Source of the DNA: Lantana camara
Lineage: Eukaryota > Streptophyta > Magnoliopsida > Lamiales > Verbenaceae
Length of the DNA stretch: 64,000 nt
Reading direction: 5' to 3'
Assembly: GCA_037501455.1 (NCBI GenBank)
Contig: CM074862.1
Location: 77,216,501 to 77,280,500 of the forward strand
In this document: positions 34,524 through 45,716 of the stretch, piece after piece
Layout of the letters: every line of letters starts with the position of its first letter
How positions within the stretch are numbered: the first letter of the stretch is position 1
Notes under the pieces: generated by a model
The model's database searches: none
The model's input: the letters and a program-made list of their open reading frames with translations, nothing else
Told to the model about the DNA's origin: nothing
Made by a program: the position numbers and the translations under genes

Positions 34524-34750
34524 TTGGGAACGACCCTTCCCAACCCCAGTTCAAAACTGGAACGGCCGTTCCCATGATGCTGAGACAGTAGGCCAGCGAG
34601 ACTGGGAACGGCCGTTCCTATTTTGGCCTTTGAGCCGGAAGGGCCGTTCCCAGCTAAAACGTTTTCCCTTGTAAGAAAACGCTGGTGCGTTTTCTGTAGC
34701 CATGGGAACGGCCCTTCCCATTTTCAAAGGGAAGCCGGAACGGCCGTTCC
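34524..34750. repeat. Three pairs of GGGAACGGCCGTTCCC palindromes
   Basis: Starts near 34524, 34559, 34603, 34635, 34702 and 34737. Within-pair spacings are 35, 32 and 35 bp. Several copies are perfect 14-bp palindromes (GGAACGGCCGTTCC); others carry one changed base (GACCC, GGCCC, GGGCC). Confidence 0.92.
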
Positions 34751-35380
34751 CATAGTCCAGAAAGTGCCAAAATTCACTGCATAAAATTGCAATTTTAGCA
34801 CCTCGTTCCGACGGCTTCTTTGACCCCTAATTGCTATTATATGACTGATTACATGTTGAAACGCAATATTTTTATGGTACATTGTATTTTTCCCGTCCTC
34901 TCGTTGCATTTCCGCCGTTCATCATATTTGGTACATTTTGAGTCGTGTTTCACGGACATTTGTCTTTCTTACACAGACCAGCTTCCTGGTGACGAGGAGC
35001 AGGCCCCGTGAGCTGTTTCCTTGGATATTTTTGGGTCGTTCAAGTGAGGTTTAATTTTAGATACATAGGACCCGTACAATCCTATGTGAATTTTAAGCCA
35101 AAACCTATCTATATAACTTATAGTTTTTAAAAGAGATTGGTTTTCAAATGTTTTATCGAACTATTGAAGGGATTGATTGATTGATTGATTGATTTGGCGA
35201 GTATTGTATTGCACTGTGGGCCCGAGGGTAGTGACTCGAGCCAATCGGGAAAGCACGGGCTGACGGGTAACTCGAGAGCTATCCTCACCAAACTGGGATG
35301 AACCCTGAACCCTCTAGGAGATTAGGGGAGGAAGGAGTTCCGGGCTTAGGGATTCATGTACCCTCTGCCCAGATTGATTG

Positions 35381-35420
35381 GATGGTGGGGCCTTGCAATC
35401 CCACCATCACCCGGAGGAAG
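35381..35420 (+). other. 9-bp hairpin followed by CGGAGGAAGAAG
   Basis: GATGGTGGG (35381-35389), loop GCCTTGCAAT, CCCACCATC (35400-35408), then ACCCGGAGGAAGAAG. The stem is perfect. Confidence 0.75.
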
Positions 35421-35711
35421 AAGACGTTATTGAAACTGCTAATTGTGCACATTAATGAATTGCTTGATCACCTAATCACCTAATAACTGATTGATTGCTT
35501 GATTGTACACAGTCGGTGTAAGGTTGGAGAATTGCCCCACTCACCGGGCCACGAATTGATTGTATTGAATTGATTAAATTGAAATTGGAATAGTTGTAAT
35601 CTCGGGCGATAGTATCTCTTTTAACCTATTAGATTGTATTGTTTTTCCAAAATTATTACCCGAGATTATAACTTGCATGTTGGTGCGCTTATATTTATTT
35701 ATACCCCTCGC

Positions 35712-35730
35712 TCAGTCTGTGTGGGACTGA
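35712..35730 (+). other. Inverted repeat near the LTR end
   Basis: TCAGTC (35712-35717) and GACTGA (35725-35730), preceded by CCCTCGC. It sits about 430 bp before the LTR end, as in the other families. Confidence 0.6.
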
Positions 35731-36557
35731 CCCTCAACTTTTCAGTGTTTTGCAGGGCGTGCTAGGCGGGAATTTAGAGTCTAGTGGTCTTTAAATTTGG
35801 GTCTAGCACACTTCATTCCCACATTTTGTTATGTATAGCTATTTGGGATATTTTGTATATCGCCTTGTTATCTATATTGTTGGGAGATGATAATGTATTG
35901 ATAGTGTGAATGTTGGTACCTATAAGTAATTAAATAAATATGGTACCTATACATATTGAATGAATGTTATTGCTTCCGCTTTTTAATACTCTGACTTGAT
36001 TGTTGGTTGGTTTTAAATTGAGGGTACCCGCCTAGCCTTGAGTCATTTTACTGTCTCCCGTTCGCTATAGCTTTGATTCATGTATGGATTGCCCATTTCA
36101 TATGTGGATTGGGGCTATAGTGCGGGGGATGTGGTGCCTGGCGTTCCGGGTGCTACAAAAACATTCTCATGAAAACATTTGAAAACCTTTCACATGTAAG
36201 CCATTTCCAAAATATACATATGTATGTATTAAATTTTGGCTTAAAAGAGCACACGAGACATTAGGGTTCTAAATAACTAAAATAAAACCTCACCTTGACA
36301 AAAGGAAGAAGATATGAGAAGCCTACCGACCCTGCTCCTCAACTGGATCAAACTCTGTGCAAGAAACACGAGTGTACGTAAGACTCTAGACTCATGAACC
36401 AAATAATCGACGAACGACATGCTTATGTGATGATAAGATATGAATAATAACAATGTTTCATGAATAGGGGGATGTTCGTGCAATAATTAATTCATAATTG
36501 AAATGAAAATTAATAACGAGGAATACGAAGAAAAGTTCCAAAGCTTCCCTCTCAAGG

Positions 36558-36741
36558 GACACGGCCGTGTTGAATTTACAAAGGATTGGGACACGGCCGT
36601 GTCTGATTTTTGTAAAATAAAAAGCCCAAGTCCGAACGATTGACACGGCCGTGTCAAGTTTCAAGAGGTTTTGGACACGACCATGTCCGATTTTCTAAAA
36701 ATAAAATACCTTAGTCTGAACTATCAACACGGCCGTGTCGT
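36558..36741. repeat. GACACGGCCGTGTC palindrome array, five copies
   Basis: Starts near 36558, 36590, 36642, 36674 and 36725, with the same 32/52 spacing as the twin array. The last copy joins the left half of the twin's fifth palindrome to the right half of its sixth, a 31- or 32-bp deletion. Confidence 0.92.
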
Positions 36742-37244
36742 CTGGTTCTGTTCGAAATATGGAGCAGGGCAAAATAGGGGAACTCAGGAAACAACCAAAC
36801 ACAACCATAAAATCATCCCAAAGTGACATGAATCACATACCAACATTAAAACACCTCATATACTTTATCTACAACACATAAAACACAAGTTTGGGCAATT
36901 ATATCCATCCAAGCAATCTCCAACTATCATACATGTATATAATATCCAAATTCCAAGGTACAAGCTTAGAAATTTATGAATTCACAATGATTCTCATAAA
37001 ACAACATGCTTAATCCCAGAATTCAAATCAAAGTTCAAGATTCTTAGCAAACCCTCACAAATACACACCTATATACATACATATACCAACCCATTCGACC
37101 AACCTTGAAGAAATGATGAGATGGAAATGACAAGATGATGATGGTGATGATTATGCCTTCTTGAATCTCCTCTCCTCTTCTTCTAGCTTGATCAAGGATA
37201 AATGTAATGAAATGAAAGAAAGGGTTTATGGTTGTGTGATAGGT

Positions 37245-37774
37245 ATCATACAGGTGAGCTCTCACGCGTGCACGGTAGTGCTGGTAACGCTCCATAGAGG
37301 TGTCGCGATCGATAGTTATCTGCATAAGATCTGTCTCCGGCTCAGCAATACGAGCAGCCCTCTGATCAGCAATATGAGTCATCTCTGCAGCATGCTCACG
37401 AGCGATGTCCCTATCAATCTGGTACTGAAGTGACTGATCCTGATGGCGCATAGACTCCAACCTGCCTCCTGGGTCCTCTGATACTCCTGAAAGTAACCAT
37501 CTCTCTCAGACTCGAGATAGTGCACAACTCTGTTAGGATAGGAATACCCAGGCCTGCCACTGTTCCTAGACCTGCGCCAGGTATAGAAACGAGTGCCTCC
37601 ATGGCGAGAAACTGCCACAGTACGCTGGGCCTCAAACTGCTCAAAGAAAGCCTCATCCATCTGCTGATTAGGATCCTGGTGTGACTGAACTGCCCTAGCT
37701 ATACAGAAGATACCACAGATATGAAATCCAGATAACAAAACCATGCAATCTCCAAGTATTCTGTCTCGATGCAA
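37245..37774 (-). pseudogene. Start of an LTR-element internal ORF (gag-like, incomplete)
   Basis: Two overlapping minus-strand frames cover this stretch: one reads MDEAFFEQFEAQRTVAVSRH, then RPGYSYPNRVVHYLESERDG; the other includes MESMRHQDQSLQYQIDRDIA and AEPETDLMQITIDRDTSMER, a charged, probably coiled-coil run. A shift near 37460 joins them. The position after a primer-binding site fits the N-terminal part of gag. I do not recognise a catalytic domain. The remainder is lost at 37238. Confidence 0.55.
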
Positions 37775-37860
37775 TATGAGAATGATCCTGGATACAATGC
37801 GTTAACAATCCATGATGCTACATGAGAGCAATCTAGGTTAAGTCTCTTCTTACTTAACCC

Positions 37861-37875
37861 GATGCTCTGATACCA
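37861..37875 (-). other. Primer-binding site of the truncated element
   Basis: The minus strand reads TGGTATCAGAGCATC, eight bases from the LTR edge; this is the initiator-methionine-tRNA type. Confidence 0.85.
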
Positions 37876-38396
37876 CCTCAGGCTGTAATGCCCCCACCCG
37901 TACTGGAACATAAGGAGAGCGGCGTCTCAATCCCGCACTGAAGCACTTTTCAAGTAATGGTGTAAGCCATCACTCAAGAAATACTCCAGCGAACGGGTGT
38001 CTATCTCAGAACTATACATGTAAAACGATGTGGCTATACAACGGAAAATCAGAGTATTTTAAAACTTTTCAAAACATGTGCGTGATGGCATGTAACGAGC
38101 AAGAACATATCGATCGTGTAAGAGAGACTCGGCATATCAGAACATGTAACATATTCACATAAAAGCACCGATATAGCAGAGTTCAAACTATCGGTAACAA
38201 AGTAGTAGAAAGAGTATAACAAGGATACTTAAGTATTCAGAAACATAAAGTGATGCAGCCATAAAACGTATGCAGGACACAAAAGAAAGTAATACTAAGT
38301 CCTGACTGAAACAAAAATGATAATCTAGAGCTTCAAGATACCTCTAGACTGCTGCTGTAAGACCTGAAACCACGAGGCAAGAAAACGGGAGAGGTA

Positions 38397-38413
38397 TTAG
38401 TCAAAAGGACTAA
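38397..38413 (-). other. Inverted repeat near the LTR 3' end
   Basis: TTAGTC (38397-38402), five bases, GACTAA (38408-38413), next to GTGAGGGA. The stem differs from the TCAGTC...GACTGA copies by a paired C-G to T-A exchange. Confidence 0.65.
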
Positions 38414-39965
38414 GTGAGGGAATACTTAAAAGAAAGTACTGAGTGATAAAGAACTTGAAGTAAAGTTCAGAACTGTTAAATGCAATGCTTTAAAGAAGAA
38501 CTTGAAACAAGTTCGATTGATAAAACTGTTTGAATGCAATGTTGTAACAGAATACGAGTTTCAAAACTCTTTTCATGAATGCTATCACAAGTGCACACAT
38601 ATGCTGTGGGTGGTTCATAGTTCTTATATAAAACGGGATAAGGGTAGAGTGAACTTTTCCAAATATGAACTATCCTTTATGAAACAGAATTTTGCCCGCA
38701 AGCTAGGCTTCTCCATCCTTACTCCAGAAAAACATGATGAAGTACAGTATCGGACCAGGATCAACAATAACTCCACATATAGTAGAGTATCGGACCAAGG
38801 TTAACAATACCCCACCAACACATACAAACATGCACCATCCTCCACCGGTTGTCACTTCGGGTAGCTAGCCCTAGGTGACCTGTAAACATGTAATGGGAAC
38901 AGATTTGCGGTCCGTTCCCAGTCAGATTATCCTGACTTAACAAACCTTCTGTTAAAAGTCGGTGTCAATTGTCTAATTGTGGCGGCCGGTATTAGTGATG
39001 TCGTTGGCGCACACCTCCCGAACATCACCTCTACACATAACCGCCGGGCCCAAACTGTAAACTGCATGCTTGCATTTCAGAATTAGCAGTGACCAGAGTA
39101 CCACTCCGGGTGCTAACTATAACATGTGGAACTGTCTGTAAACATATGATGCTGTCTGATGTCTGTAAAACATGTGATGCTGTCTGTAAAACATGTGAAC
39201 ATGTGAAATTGTACTATGAAAACATATGCAGAACATGTAACTGTCTTTGAACAAGAATGCAGAACTTTGGAAAACATGTGTTTTAGATCAAGGTATACTA
39301 TTAATGTATGAATGATCCTTTCAAAAGAATGTCCCTATAAAAGGGATAGTTTAAAACAAGGTTTAGCTTTGAATTTCAAAAACATGTAATACGATAGTAC
39401 AATCGTGGTTCCAGTTTGGAAACATTTTAAATTCACCTCACCTAATAGTAACAAAAGGTAGGTAGACAGATTACGCAGTACCCTGGGGATCCCAATGCTC
39501 AACTTTAACTCCTGTAGGTGGTGTACTAGAGTGAGCTTAAGAACTAAGACCCACTACTAACCAAGATGCATATGAAATGTATGAAACAAATGAACAAGGA
39601 ACATGTAACACCAGAGAGTAATACCATTTAAGGTATTCAAGAAAGGTAACATACAAAGGAATACGTTAAAGTTAGTTACTCTTAACGTGGGACTATGATC
39701 TTATTATAATCGAGTAAGCTTTAGTCAAATTATTAATCCTATCGCAAACCTTAGGTTATGAAACAAGTCCACGAAAGAAAACACATTTTGAAAACACATT
39801 TTAGACCCTAGATTTGAAATCCCTAGGTGCAAATGTCTATTAAGAAAGCACAAGTTTTATTTCACTTTTACTACTCAAAAGCACTATTTAAAAGTACTAT
39901 TCAGGATTACTATTCACAGGTTACTATTCATCTGTCGGGTCAAAGGGTCGGGTCAAACCCTTACT

Positions 39966-40006
39966 ATACACACACACACACGCACGACACACACACACAC
40001 ACCATG

Positions 40007-40043
<37 letters not shown>

Positions 40044-40063
40044 CATGCACACACACACACACC
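39966..40063. repeat. (AC)n microsatellite with interruptions
   Basis: Roughly 98 bp of CA/AC repeats with GCACGA and GGCATG breaks. A hydrophilic open frame across it (39827-40078) is a repeat artefact. Confidence 0.93.
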
Positions 40064-42022
40064 CTAATTAAATTATGATCTTGATTATAACCTATAGTTT
40101 CAAGTTCATGTTATAATAATCAAGTGTGATCTAGGTTAAAGGTATAACTTATGGTTAAGAGGTCCAATTAAGGCATAAGATCAAGTTATGAAACACTATT
40201 CTATCTTAGGTTATAACATGTGACACTATCAAAGTGTATAACATATTATCAAGGCTCTATTCCATTAATCCATATCATATCATAAGCTCAATTTATAATT
40301 CATGAATCATGTAACCATATAAGAACATGTCTCAACATATATCATATCATATCGTATATCAGGTCATAAACCTTAGGCATGTAACATGTAACAAATTAAT
40401 TTCAATACCAACATGTAACAAGTTCTGACATAATTAATTGTAAATCACTATTCAGCTAGCTAGCATGCATGAACATAATTCAAATTCCATAATCATGCAT
40501 CAGTTCTCATAATATAACAACCATATCACATGATCATAGCATATACTAGAGCATTTCATAACATATTCAAGCATATACTAAACAATTAAAACATATAAAC
40601 ATATATTCAAACATATCATGAAAACTATATAATAAATGCATAAAATAAAATCCTATATGGCTTAAGGAAGACCCTAAGACCCAACCTAAACATAATATAA
40701 ACATACCATAACATAAAAACATAAACTAACTAAAACATAACATAAAATAAAATAGCTAACCTAAGACAGAGGGGGGTGGTCGACGACCAAAGAGGGGGAG
40801 AGAGGGAGAAGAAAGGGTGTTGTTAACACAACTTTGAGCAAGGAATGAAATGCCTCTTGCCCTCTATTTATAGTTGAAGAGAAGCCCCTCACATTGGAAA
40901 TAAACTTGAGGTAAGGGTATGAGAGCAAAAGTGGGATAGCTTCTCTTGAAAGCTTTAGGCATGTTGAAGCTAAAATGGGACTGTTGGGGGGTATTTGGGT
41001 AATTTCATTGCCAAAACGTGAAGGTGAGTGGTTGGAAGTATAACCATTCCGTCCGGGCGAAATTTAGCTTCGAAAGGCATATTTATACGTCGAAATCGGA
41101 TTTACCGTTTGAAAGATACATTAGTTTTAGTGAATAAAAGTTTTGAGCTCGAAACTCAACACGAGTGAAAAACGACTTTCGGGAATGATTTTCAAGTCCG
41201 GATTGTTTCCAAAATTCAAGAAATAAATCGAGAAGCGTTTTGAGTCCAATATCGACTATAAAACATTTTACCGTTAAAAAGTTGAAAACGTAGAATGAAT
41301 AGTGAATTCTTACGTACAAGCGTACGCTTCAATATTTCAAGCTAGGGTTTGAATCAAGAGTTGTAAAACATCTCAAAAATCTTGAAATTGCTCAAGTAGT
41401 GCAAATCCGAAGAGAAAACATTTTCCGAATGAAAACCGTTCGTAGAAGGAATAGTGAACTAGGGTTTTCGTAAACATTTTCAATAAAACCAATGCTCAAA
41501 ACAGATTTCCAAGTCAAGAATGATTTCAAAAGACTCGTCTCGACTCAAGGGTCGATTTGACTGCAAACTTGGGTAGGAAAATATATCAGAATCAAAAGCT
41601 CATTTTCAGATGAATAATAACTTTGGTCTGTAAGTTCCAAAAATACCCTTATGGTTCAAGAAAGACTCTCTGAGCTCGGGAAACAAGTTCAAACGATAGA
41701 AAAACATGTGTGGTGAACCTCTAGGGTTCGAGTAACAATATGAACAAGGTAGGCTCGGGTTATGGATAGTAAACTGTATCAAAGGTCAAGAATTCCCCCT
41801 TAAAACATGTCAGATCATATATAAGCACAAAGTTCATGTAAGAATGCAATGCATGATGGTTCAAAAAGTTGGATCACGGTCTATAAACGCTTTACCAATG
41901 CCCTTAACTTACTGTTTTCATCCAGGCCCTATTTTGGGCTGTTACATATATAGTTATTCTTAGTGCTCTAATATGTGTATATATAAAATGCATGTGTGAG
42001 TGTATTAGTGTAGGAAAAAAAA

Positions 42023-42028
<6 letters not shown>

Positions 42029-42066
<38 letters not shown>
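42029..42066. repeat. (TA)n microsatellite in the gypsy 5' LTR
   Basis: An uninterrupted TA run, counterpart of 11165-11186 but about twice as long, showing slippage between the two LTRs. Confidence 0.9.
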
Positions 42067-42068
<2 letters not shown>

Positions 42069-42532
42069 TGTTTCATAATTAAATGCATGAAGTAAGTGAA
42101 ATGTCATCCTAAAGAAATTAATTTAAGTATATAGGTATATATATATATGAAAATATGTTATGAGATAAAATGTTTGAATTATGCATATGTTAGAAAATTA
42201 CATGAAATGAAATTAAATGGTCACATAGACAATTAGGCAATTAATCACATAATTCACTTAGTCACATAATCCTAAGGCATGCCAATAATCTAACACTCAA
42301 ACTCACACGTGTGGTGAGCATACCTGAACGATGAGAACACGGGGCATTACATTCGCCGCTCGTCATGGTTGGGGCCGTTCTCCTTTCCTTACCCTTATTG
42401 CTTATTTATTTGGTTAATTTCATTTGCGTCTATTCTCTCTCTCTCTCTCTGATTACTAGTTTCCTGCTCTTTCAGGTTTCCTCTCCCTCGCTCGGTGCCT
42501 CAGAAGTGACTGTCGGATATCATCAGTGAATC

Positions 42533-43610
42533 ATGGGCTCTTCTAGCCCCCCAAGGGTGATGGCGGGGGATACCCTTGAACAGGATTTGGTGAGACGTAC
42601 CCAGCTATATCCCTTACTTCTACAGAATCTGAACTTCTATTCCACTTTCTTCATGGGAGGAAGGCAGCACATATTATTCCCTCTCTCTAGTTGGGAAAAT
42701 GTTCAGCAGAAGATACATCCGGTTCGAAATCTTTCGTACAGCTATAACCCGCTCTATGAACCCCGTGAAGGGTATGACTATCTCAAAGATTGGAGAAAAT
42801 AGGTTCCTGTTCACGTTCAATCATAGATTAGATTTACAAAGAGCGTCGGAGAGTTCACCCTGGAACTATGATAAGTACCCACTCATACTCAATGCTATCC
42901 CAGAAGGTGTTGATCCCCTGTTTGTAAACCTAGACTGGTGTGACTTCATAGTCCAGTTCCATGGTCTTCCAGTGAATTGCAGAAATAAGAAGATAGCTAT
43001 GTTGGTGGCGAACAAGATTGGGGTATTCCATCAATTGATACCAATCCCCTCCGGTGCCAATCAATACTAATACCTCCGTGCCTAAATATGAAATCGCCGT
43101 CAGGATAGGGATATATTGGTCTCATTCACTTATGAAAGGTTGTCTAACTTTTGCTACCTCTATGGTCGTTGTGATCATGTGGACAAGTATTGTTTGCTAA
43201 TGTGTGAGGATGATTTTGATGACCCTGCTCCCAATTTCCCATATGGTCCTTGGCTCCTTGTCTCTCTTCCTGGTGCTCATATCATTGATAAAGGTATTAT
43301 CTCTCACCTATCTCAATTAATTCCTTCCATACTTCACCATAGTCACTCCACTCCTCACTCAAGCGTTAATCGCCCTCAAAACTCCAACCCTCAACCTCAC
43401 CCCACTGCTGTCGATGCTCCACTAACTCTCAATCAGGCAGCCATGATATAAAATTCCCTCACCATTTTCGAATACCAACCCCCTCAAACACATATACTTT
43501 CGGGTCCCCAATCACTCACTAAGATACCCTTAAACCAGCCTGAAAACACCTTCGCAGAGCCCGATAAACACACTTCAGCCACAATGAATACTAGACCTTA
43601 TCCATAATGT
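42533..43610 (+). pseudogene. LINE ORF1 (RNA-binding DUF4283/zinc-knuckle protein)
   Basis: Frames read, in order, MGSSSPPRVMAGDTLEQDLV and GYDYLKDWRK (42533-42802), then FLFTFNHRLDLQRASESSPW and WCDFIVQFHGLPVNCRNKK (to 43070), then LSNFCYLYGRCDHVDKYC (43116-43451), a zinc-knuckle-like CX2-4C-H-C pattern, and a Ser/Pro/Asn-rich tail. The order matches plant LINE ORF1 (DUF4283 then a zf-CCHC), with shifts near 42800 and 43080. The protein is not intact. Confidence 0.82.
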
Positions 43611-43686
43611 CCGCCCACCAATCAGTCCATTTAATGGCCTGCTCAAGATCCAGATAACAATACTAAATCCCTCCACCACCGTCCCC

Positions 43687-45716
43687 ATGATAATGGAAAA
43701 AACCTTAGTCCCTCTTGCCAACGCCCAAAACTTACCAGTACTTCTCCCAGCGCCACCCTCAGTCTTCCTTACTTATCCGAAATCCGTATCCCAAAAAGTT
43801 CCCTTCACCTCCAAATCCAGCCTTCCACTTCTACAGGCAAGAACTGAAAATTTTGCATCAAGGCAGGCAAAAAATAACCTAGACCTCCCCAATCAACTCA
43901 TACATCTTTCCCTCTTCCCCCTACCTCCCAATCTAATTCCTCTTGTGTTTTTACGAACATCACCAATTTATCAGCGGCGGTTGGCGGACAGCCCACCGGG
44001 ATCAATGAGTTACTTAAGTTGGAACTGCCAGGGCTTGGGGGGTCCTTGGCGAGTTCATAACCTCCGGTCTCTTATCCGGGACCACAACCCCTCGATCATT
44101 TTTCTTTCCAAAACTAGGTGTAAACGACAGAGGTTCGACTATTTGAAATTGCAGCTGAATATGGATGGTTTCAATGTTGATTCGGTTGGTAAAGGCAGTG
44201 GTCTTGTGCTATTGTGGCGCAAGGATGTCGACATCTCTCTCATGGGTTATTCTCAAAATCATATTGATGTACAAGTTGATTCGGTCGGGGATTCTAGGAA
44301 ATTGAGATTTAAATGTTTCTACGGGGCGCCGAAAAGACAGAATAGATAGGTTACTTGGGACCTTCTTAGGAATCTGGGGCGTCGTTCTAGCCTCCCGTGG
44401 TTGGTTAGTGGGATTTCAATGAAATCCTTTCAAATGAAGAAAAAAAAGGAGAAAATTATCATTCTTGGAGTCAAATGGCAGATTTTGATGATGCTCTGTC
44501 TGATTCCGATTTGTCGGATTTGGGTTTTTCTGGATTCTCGTTCACTTGGATGAGAAATAGAGCTGATCCTGATACTCTCCATGCTTGGTTCGATAGATCA
44601 ATAGCTTTGAGCTCTTGGCATAGTTTGTTCTCGGATGCCAAAGTTTGACATCTTTCAGCTTCCTAGTTGGATCATGTTCCCATCATTACTACTCTAGGTA
44701 ATATCCAGGCTAGACAGAGACCAAGAAGGTGACCTTTTCGATTTGAGGCATGTTGGGTTAAATCAGAAGACTACAATAAAATTATCAAAGACTCTTGGGA
44801 AGGTTTGATGCTTAGTGACCCGACTCAAGCTCTTCTTGAAAGTAGTGAAAAATGCCGCGTTGGTTTACTTCGTTGAGTCAGTTTGCTCGCAACAAAGAGA
44901 AGGATTTGGAGAAAAAACTTGACTTATTAAGGAAAGGAGTGGTCAATGGCGAGTCTCGCAAGGAGGAACAGGAGGTTCGCGAGGAACTCGACAAGATTCT
45001 TCTCAATGAGAAAATCTCGTGGAAATAGCGAGCGGAAGCTCAATGGCTCCGGGAGAGAGATCGGAATACTAAATTTTTCCACTTAAAGGTGAAACAAAGG
45101 GAGCGTACTAATCATATTAAATCCCTAAGAGACAGCAATGGAATGCCCCAAACTTCGGAGGAAGGTATCAAGAGAGTGATAGAGGAATACTTTGGGAATT
45201 TGTTTACTTCTAATGGCCGTGGGACTGCCGAGATTGATGAGGGTATAAGAGGCATCTCGAGTAGGGTTACAGATGACATGAGCCAATAGTTAATCTTCCC
45301 GTTTCGACCTTCTTCCTTATTTTTTCTAGCATTATTGGGATGTCGTAGGGCATAATGTGGTTGATTGTATCTTGAATTTTTTGAATTTTGGGAAGTTTGA
45401 TAAGAAACTGAACTTTACTCATATTGTCTTGATCCCCAAATGCAAATTCCCAGAACTTATTACTCATTTCCGCCCTATAAGTTTGTGTAATGTGGTTTAT
45501 AAAATTTCCTCCAAAGTCCTTGCTATGCGTATCAAACCCATGATGGATACAATAATCTCCCAGAGTCAATATGCCTTTATTCCTAATCGGTTTATCTGTG
45601 ATAATGTGTTAGCCGCTTTTGAGGTTAACCATTTTATTAAGCGTAAGGGCTTTAGAAAGGACGGTTTCTTCAACCTAAAACTCCATATGAGTAAAGTGTA
45701 TGATTGTGTCGAATGG
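43687..45716 (+). pseudogene. LINE ORF2: endonuclease and truncated reverse transcriptase
   Basis: The endonuclease-like part starts with SYLSWNCQGLGGPWRVHNLR (about 44007) and continues IIFLSKTRC and RKDVDISLMGYSQNHIDVQV, the APE-like fold of plant LINEs, ending in a stop near 44350. Readable fragments follow (44400-45280). The RT begins about 45430 with THIVLIPKCKFPELITHFRP and continues SLCNVVYKISSKVLAMRIKP, SQYAFIPNRFICDNVL and SKVYDCVEWW. The YADD catalytic motif would lie beyond the break at 45716. Several frameshifts are present. Confidence 0.85.

Larger units (their letters stand above)
33584..36157 (+). mobile_element. Solo LTR (2574 bp) inserted in the gypsy 5' LTR
   Basis: It starts TGTAACGCCCC and ends GGGTGCTACA. 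It is flanked by aaaac at 33579-33583 and 36158-36162, a perfect 5-bp target-site duplication; the undisturbed LTR copy at 9840-9860 shows the empty site. There is no internal region, so it is a product of LTR-LTR recombination. It contains the GGAACGGCCGTTCC array (34524-34750), a 9-bp hairpin (35381-35408) followed by CGGAGGAAGAAG, and the TCAGTC...GACTGA stem at 35712-35730. No protein gene is seen. Confidence 0.93.
37238..41946 (-). mobile_element. Truncated LTR element: one long LTR plus about 650 bp of interior
   Basis: It is on the minus strand. The 5' LTR (41946 down to 37884) is followed by a primer-binding site and the beginning of an internal ORF, then stops near 37238, where gypsy LTR sequence resumes. 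There is no 3' LTR, polypurine tract or pol. The host LTR lacks about 130 bp here, which points to an illegitimate deletion that removed the rest of the element together with host DNA. Confidence 0.75.
37884..41946 (-). repeat. 4063-bp LTR of the truncated element
   Basis: Ends on the plus strand are TGTAATGCCCCC and GGGCTGTTACA, so on the element strand TGTAACAGCCC...GGGGGCATTACA. It holds an AC microsatellite (39966-40063), short repeats of a segment reading 'agtatcggacca' near 38740-38810, ACATGTG-rich wording at 39120-39230, and the stem TTAGTC/GACTAA at 38397-38413. Its length is above average for plant LTRs. No protein is supported. Confidence 0.85.
8885..42351 (-). mobile_element. Ty3/gypsy chromovirus-like element with nested insertions
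   Basis: The element runs right to left: 5' LTR (32629-42351, itself interrupted), primer-binding site, gag, pol, polypurine tract and 3' LTR (8885-11495). The outer flanks are tttgc on the left and ttcgc on the right. These fit a 5-bp target-site duplication with one C-to-T change, and the LINE sequence resumes on both sides. Excluding insertions the element is roughly 10 kb with 2.6-kb LTRs. The coding region has many stops and frameshifts, so it is dead. Insertions inside it are the copia element 14935-31392, the solo LTR 33584-36157 and the truncated element about 37238-41946. Confidence 0.88.
32629..42351 (-). repeat. 5' LTR of gypsy element, carrying two insertions
   Basis: 32629-33583, 36158-37237 and 41947-42351 together correspond to LTR 8885-11495. 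The ends match TGTAGCACC and the ttcgc flank. Compared with the 3' LTR about 130 bp (10958-11090 in the other copy) is missing at the second insertion point, and one palindrome interval is lost at 36725. Confidence 0.9.
42352..45716 (+). mobile_element. LINE (L1-like non-LTR element), 3' part truncated by an LTR insertion
   Basis: The segment resumes where the gypsy element ends and holds a leader with a CT repeat (42433-42452), ORF1 and ORF2. It is interrupted at 45716 inside the reverse transcriptase. It has several stops and frameshifts. The rest of RT, RNase H and any poly(A) tail are not in the window. Confidence 0.85.

Noticed and set aside
39827..40078. Thr/His-rich frame
   Set aside because: An artefact of the AC microsatellite.
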